The notes below the pieces were generated by a model. The model was not told the DNA's origin and made no database searches. It saw only the letters and a list, made by a program, of their open reading frames with translations. This document shows, one piece after another, positions 58,881 to 64,000 of a stretch of DNA of 64,000 nucleotides. The DNA comes from Liolophura sinensis (taxonomy: Eukaryota > Mollusca > Polyplacophora > Chitonida > Chitonidae). Location of the stretch: contig NC_088300.1 in NCBI RefSeq assembly GCF_032854445.1, positions 63,708,984 through 63,772,983 of the forward strand, written 5' to 3'. A program made the translations under genes and the position numbers. Position 1 is the stretch's first letter. Each line of letters begins with the position of its first letter.

Positions 58881-59599
58881 ACATTCATGTATTCTAGCAT
58901 CTTTTTATATAGACAACAGACTTTCTGTTAAATTTAACAGATTTACTTTTAGAGGGTTGCTTATAGTACCTCTTTGCAAAGACAGTTACGGGTATGTGTA
59001 AAATGACTCACTGACTAAAACTCCGGCCACATTTGACGACAGGGGCAATGTGTTAAAGGAGATAACAGGGTACCGGTTAAAAGCTTATGTATGCACTTTA
59101 CGGATCCCTAAGGGTTTGTGGAGATGCGATATGCTTTGTATAGATGTGCGAGTGAGAGGCGTTATTTCTTCCAGGGATGTAACACTGACGGGAGAAAATA
59201 GTGAAGAGTAAATGGACAAAACAAGAGCTAGCTTGTGATAGACGTCAAAGTTCAGACAAACAACGGATTCATAACATTCAGCAATTTGAGCCTTTGAGTG
59301 ACATACTAGTATTCGGCGTTGATTATTGGCATATTGTCAACAGTCAATGTTAATTCCATTCTGAATTTGGGTGAGAATGACTTATTCGCTCAGACGCATA
59401 AAACTGTGGCTTCTGACGACTGTCACGGGGTTCTTGACAAGAACTGAGATCTGTTTCATACTTCCCACCTTAACATTCAGAAATACCCATCTAACCACTA
59501 AATTTTATCTCGGTCTTTTCGAGTGTGCTACGGAGCCGTAAAATTGACATTGTGAGAGACAAAAATTTTAATAGAAAAAACACATACACACACCGAACT

Positions 59600-59860
59600 T
59601 TCAAAGAGTCATCTATGTTTTTTTTTAAATAAGTCGTGTTCACGGGATAACTGACCAATAGAAATGCACAATTATGTCGAGCGCACGACTTATTACAGAT
59701 CTCATGCGCACGAAGTACCAATGATCTCGTGCTCATAATTAAACAAAGATTCAGTGGGCATAACATAACTGTACATTTCTACTGGTCAGTTATCACGTGC
59801 TTTCAAGATCTTTACTTAATCTTGCGAACAAAAAAAAAACATAAGAGAAACTTTAAAAAT
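59600..59860. repeat. Imperfect inverted repeat (foldback)
   Basis: 'gataactgaccaatagaaat' near 59647 pairs with 'atttctactggtcagttatc' near 59775. Both arms extend outwards into a T-run and an A-run. Probably a short foldback transposon. Confidence 0.6.
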
Positions 59861-60604
59861 TGCGTTGCTATTTTTTTTCTATTTTTCATTTTTTTCTACT
59901 CATTTTTTACTGCTCCGTGGATACGGTCCTCAACGTGTGGAAAATGTAAGCTACAAAAACATGTTTCCCTTGATTCTGACTTTGTATCATGTAGTTTAAT
60001 CGTGGATAATAAAGACCATAAAGAACACCACAATTAACACACCTATACCTGGCCGATCGACGGAATCAACATTTTTGATTTGAGCTGGCCACACACGGCA
60101 TCGCTCAGGAAAAGACTAACTCATGAGGCTTTTGGATTGAAGATAAGAGCAGCCGAGAGCAGCCGAGAGCAGCCTATAGCAACGTAATTCACCTAAGTCG
60201 AAAATGGCGGTTTGTAAAGTTCGGATGCTTTCCAAGTGGATGTGTGAGTTACATTTTTGTTCATTACGACTTTATGATTTTCATTAATCTGGCATTATGA
60301 GGTGATGTGAATTCGGAATCAGGCTTCCTTTACCATCACGGGAAACCTGTGTCCATTTCTTATAAAGTTATAGCTGCTTGAGACATTCACTCGTTTGCTG
60401 GTCTTTATAAAAATTATTCCTATGTACTATAACAGCGACAACAGGGAGTGTTAAGCTATATGACTCGATTTACCATTAGCATCTTACTATTATTGCCAGT
60501 TTTCATCTGCCAGTTATATAGAATTATTGGTAATGCTCGCGGATTTGCTGAAAAACCAAACGGAAGATCCCATGTCACCTACCTACTGGGCCATCCCAAA
60601 TAAA

Positions 60605-60832
60605 GATTTATTTATTTATCTGATTGGTGTTTTACGCCGTGCTTAAGAATATTTCACTTATACCACGGCGGACAGCATTATGGCCCATGACCATCCGCAG
60701 GTTGTCGACTGACCTTCATACGTACGGCCGGAGGGGAAACCAGCTTGGACTGGACTTGAACTCACATTGACGAGAGGCTCCTGGGTCATATCGCCGCGCT
60801 GACATGCTACTCCGTTCGGCAATGGAGCCACG
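60605..60832 (-). repeat. SINE family 1, near full length
   Basis: 'tgattggtgttttacgccgt', 'catgaccatccgcaggttgt', 'gaggggaaaccagcttggac' and the head 'gttcggcaatggagcca'. Confidence 0.85.
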
Positions 60833-62407
60833 CGAAAACCCACCGCCCGATATCTCCTCACAGTTAAGACCCTTCCCACCCAAAGTAGTTCAGACTGAAG
60901 CCGTGTTTATTCCTACTTCCTTGATGATGACCCCTGGACAAAGTGTAACATTGGTTTCATGTATTACACGAGAAAAAAAGTTTGGCCGGTTTGGACCCAA
61001 GCCCCCATTGCGCAGAACTGAAAGGCACCGCATTATTTCACAGGTGCAGTACAGGCAAACGACTCATATCTTATACTTGCTTTTACTGCAGTCTGAGAAT
61101 AGAGAATCTGTCGTTTACCAAGCATAATTATGATATACGTGTTTAAACAATCAATTGTACGAGAACAATAAAGAAGTCCACTACACTAAGTTCAAATTGC
61201 GCTTCTCTTGGGAAACAATTTCCTGACTTCACTTCCTCTGTGATATCTAAAAAGACGTAATAATTGGCGAGATCATTGTCTGTAACCAACCATCGAGTCC
61301 TGCAGCGGGACACGTGGCACAGATGGAAAACAACGGGATTGTACAGTGTGAAACAGAATTACTATTTCAATGCAAACTTCAAGCGTTCTGCGCCGAATCG
61401 ATAGTCTTTATTTACCCCACCTTTTGACGCAAACTCCTTGAATGAATGTGGGCTGAAAGCCAATAAGGCCTGAATTCAATAGCCTGCTGATCACCTGTGA
61501 TTGTTATGTATACCATTATAAACCTCACTCGCCCCACCGTGGTTCTGTAAACAAAGAAACTGGTCTACTCTCAGGCGAAGTGGTCTCCAGACACCAATAA
61601 GCCTGTCCATGATTTTCTCACGTGGGTTAATATGAACCAGTATATTACCAAAGAGCACAGGCTCTGCTGAAGGTCGAATGCACTAGGTCACTTAATTTAT
61701 CCCGAGTGAAGGCAAATGACCACTACGAAATAACAGTTTGTACAAAGTTGAACACCAAGCAAATAAATAAATAATGATTAGGAGCAGGTTTTCAGTCTCC
61801 GCAAAAGCTAATCTAAAATAGAATTCACCCTATAGAACATTCGTTAAGACGGCGACCTTGACATTTCACATGGCATCTTATTTTCCCATGCAGGAAATCC
61901 CGGTAAAGACTAACTTCGTACCTCTCAATGACCTGTCATTTTTAATCAGACGATCCTGCATTTGATTGGTCAGGTCAGGTTTATTACTTGTTAACTAATT
62001 TCTGTCGCTGTACAGTATTCTCCAAGTCTGCATTAGTTTGCAGTCAACCAATCAAAATACACCTACTGGTATGGGATTGAGGATTTTAAATTAAGTGTCT
62101 AAATGTTATTATCAAGATGGTGACCAATACATTACAAGCCTAGCTATACCACGGTCTTACCCGAACTATGCTCATCACTTTCAAATGCCAGTAGCCCTAT
62201 CTATATACAAGTACCACCGTGTCCATCACAGCATCAAAGCTCACTGACAGTCTATATATCCCCACCCTCCTGACTGAATTACGATGATATAATAATGACA
62301 TATATACATGTAGGCTTAAATATGCTTTTGTGATACATAGTTATATTCTTCATTTATATTTTTGATACTTATCAAATAAAGGCTATATTTATAAACTTGT
62401 TTAGAGT

Positions 62408-62505
62408 CCGGGCTGGTCCGCGTTATGGTGGGAAGAAACCGGGCAGAACCCGGGAAAACCCACGACCATCCGCAGGTTTCTGCTGGCCTTCCCACGGCCA
62501 ACTTG
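62408..62505 (-). repeat. SINE family 1, middle fragment
   Basis: 'ttatggtgggaagaaaccgg' and 'cacgaccatccgcaggtttc'. Confidence 0.75.
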
Positions 62506-63264
62506 AGGCTTGGTTGTTTTCACCTCGCAATGTCTTCTATTTCCAACCCATAAACGTGACCACAGCCATCTATAAGGTAAATATTTTTGAGATCAGTTTA
62601 ACACATCGGTCATTTATTATTTATTTATTTATTTATACGTTTGTTTGTTACGTACTGAAGTCCTTGAACGAATTCAGGTTGGATAATGAACCGCCCATTT
62701 GAGCTTGAAAATGTTAACATTTTATTGTCATCAAGGTTTGCAAAAGTGTGCATTGTAAGCCCCCCACCCCCCACCAACATCCCCACCCTCACAACTACCC
62801 CAATCCAGCAAACACCAAAAGAGGGAAAACATGCTAGTTCAGAAGACATTGCGAGTTAGGTGTGTCATCGGCTTTTTCTCTGCTAAACATCTTCCTCCCC
62901 ATTTGATTAAAGTGGTGCTAATTGAACTTCAAGACAACAATTTACAGATGTTTTGCTATTTTTCCTCTCCTGTTCTTGTGATTACTGCTATGTAGTTGTT
63001 ATTAGCGCTACAGTAGCATTGTTGATGTGAAAGGACAATATATTCGCTATTTAGCGCTGCTATGATAGCGCTATGTAGAAGCTAGTCTGTTTCTTTTAGA
63101 GGGTCGCCTACATTCAGCTCTCTGTAAAACCAGTCATTCTTGCTACCAAAATTGCCTTTAGTCCGTGACATGTAACAACACAAGCTGTACACATACATAT
63201 GTTGGAAGTCCATGTTCTTGCAAAGGAAATCAAATTAGAACACTTTTCTAATTTATAACGTTAA

Positions 63265-63779
63265 ACTACATAAGCTCAGTTTCGACGCCAAGAACTCATT
63301 GCCTCGGGTGACGTCAGAATTATTTAAAGACCAGTGGCATGCTGGAGAATGAGCGCGGAGAGTAATTTGATTTACAATAGATGCACCAGCGTGTGGTTAG
63401 AACAAACTCCACGCATAACACAACCTGCACTACACTCTCAGCGAATCGACTATATTGTGTTTTATAATAAAATTTCCTAATATCCAACTTTAAAACCATA
63501 TTGCCATGAGATTATATACTGCAAGACATAAAGTAAAATTCATTTATTTAGGTTATATTATACTGAACGTGTTGACAATTTAAAATATGACAATGCCAGA
63601 AACCCGGTTTACAGTTAAATCGATAGCAGTTTAGGTAACTGGTGTCGGCCTTCGTCAAAACATGTGGAACTCCCCCCCCCCCCCCCCCCCCCAATATCCA
63701 GCGTGCCACTTTTTTTTATAATAATTATGACGTCATTCGAGGCAATGGGTTCTTGCCGTCGAAACTGAGCTTATGGACT
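63265..63779. mobile_element. TTAA-flanked foldback element (MITE 2)
   Basis: TTAA stands directly outside both ends (63261-63264 and 63780-63783). The terminal inverted repeats are about 75 bp: left 'taagctcagtttcgacgcca' and 'cattgcctcgggtgacgtca', right their near reverse complement. The body is 515 bp with a 21-base C run and no coding frame. A piggyBac-type non-autonomous element is the best guess. Confidence 0.7.
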
Positions 63780-63916
63780 TTAACATCAAGAATTAGACAA
63801 AAGTGTTTTAACCTCATTTTCCGTGCAATGATATGGATTTTCTACATATCAATGCGTAGAGCTCATGTTGTTACGCGTCACTGAATAAAGGTAATCTAGG
63901 TAATGAGTATGACTGA

Positions 63917-64000
63917 TGTTACGACCCAAACTATCTGTATTATAAAGAGATGGCTTGTTCGAAATACACGACAGTTTAGCCGCACAAAAAAGTAACCAAA
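63917..64000 (-). mobile_element. Second copy of the LTR, cut by the window edge
   Basis: 84 bp matching 31785-31868 with a single mismatch seen, starting at the same TGTTACG terminus. The rest lies outside the window, so solo LTR and full element cannot be told apart. Confidence 0.75.

Larger units (their letters stand above)
54786..63264. other. Gene-poor interval downstream of gene C (plus-strand sense)
   Basis: No coding exon supported. It holds SINE fragments, a C-tract at 57269-57289, a CA microsatellite at 58828-58880 and an inverted repeat at about 59600-59860. It should contain the gene C promoter just above 54785. Confidence 0.45.

Overview
This is a eukaryotic, intron-rich, repeat-rich window, most likely from a mollusc. 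That call rests on three things. One is a tRNA-derived SINE family with the 'gtacggcgtaaaacacc' tail, scattered on both strands. Another is decayed Penelope-like reverse transcriptases of a type I recall as common in mollusc genomes. The third is a pair of C-type lectin genes built like molluscan ones. All three recognisable protein-coding genes lie on the minus strand with GT-AG introns. I assembled them by hand from open frames, splice sites and intron phase, with no transcript evidence.

Layout. (1) 198-3035, gene B: a small secreted C-type lectin (signal exon, two CTLD exons, possible short last exon). (2) 4740-18501, gene A: a predicted 570-residue type I membrane protein with signal peptide, C-type lectin domain, PAN/apple-like domain, Ser/Thr-rich mucin stalk, transmembrane helix and short basic tail. 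All exon phases agree. Genes A and B share the same intron positions and phases and a CTLD exon of exactly 224 bp, so they are tandem paralogues. Introns of gene A hold a 211-bp tandem repeat, a 375-bp inverted repeat that encloses a coding exon, and a 2.5-kb minisatellite with a 48-bp unit. (3) About 18.5-44.5 kb: no gene I can support. It holds two decayed Penelope-like elements, one carrying a nested solo LTR, a TTAA-flanked foldback element, SINEs and short tandem arrays. (4) 45270-54785, gene C: a predicted 255-residue secreted two-Ig-domain protein resembling ImpL2/zig proteins (insulin/IGF-binding family in insects), in seven exons including a 37-bp microexon, with a 104-bp tandem array in intron 2. 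(5) 54.8-64 kb: no gene seen; SINE fragments, an inverted repeat, a second TTAA-flanked element and the end of a second copy of the LTR.

Genes A and B probably act in surface or secreted recognition (immunity, adhesion or mucus), but neither shows a classical EPN/QPD sugar-binding motif, so ligand binding is uncertain. Gene C would act extracellularly, perhaps on insulin-like peptides. The most distinctive points are the full architecture of gene A with its juxtamembrane Arg-Arg-Arg-Arg site, the inverted repeat around its first lectin exon, and the nested transposons.
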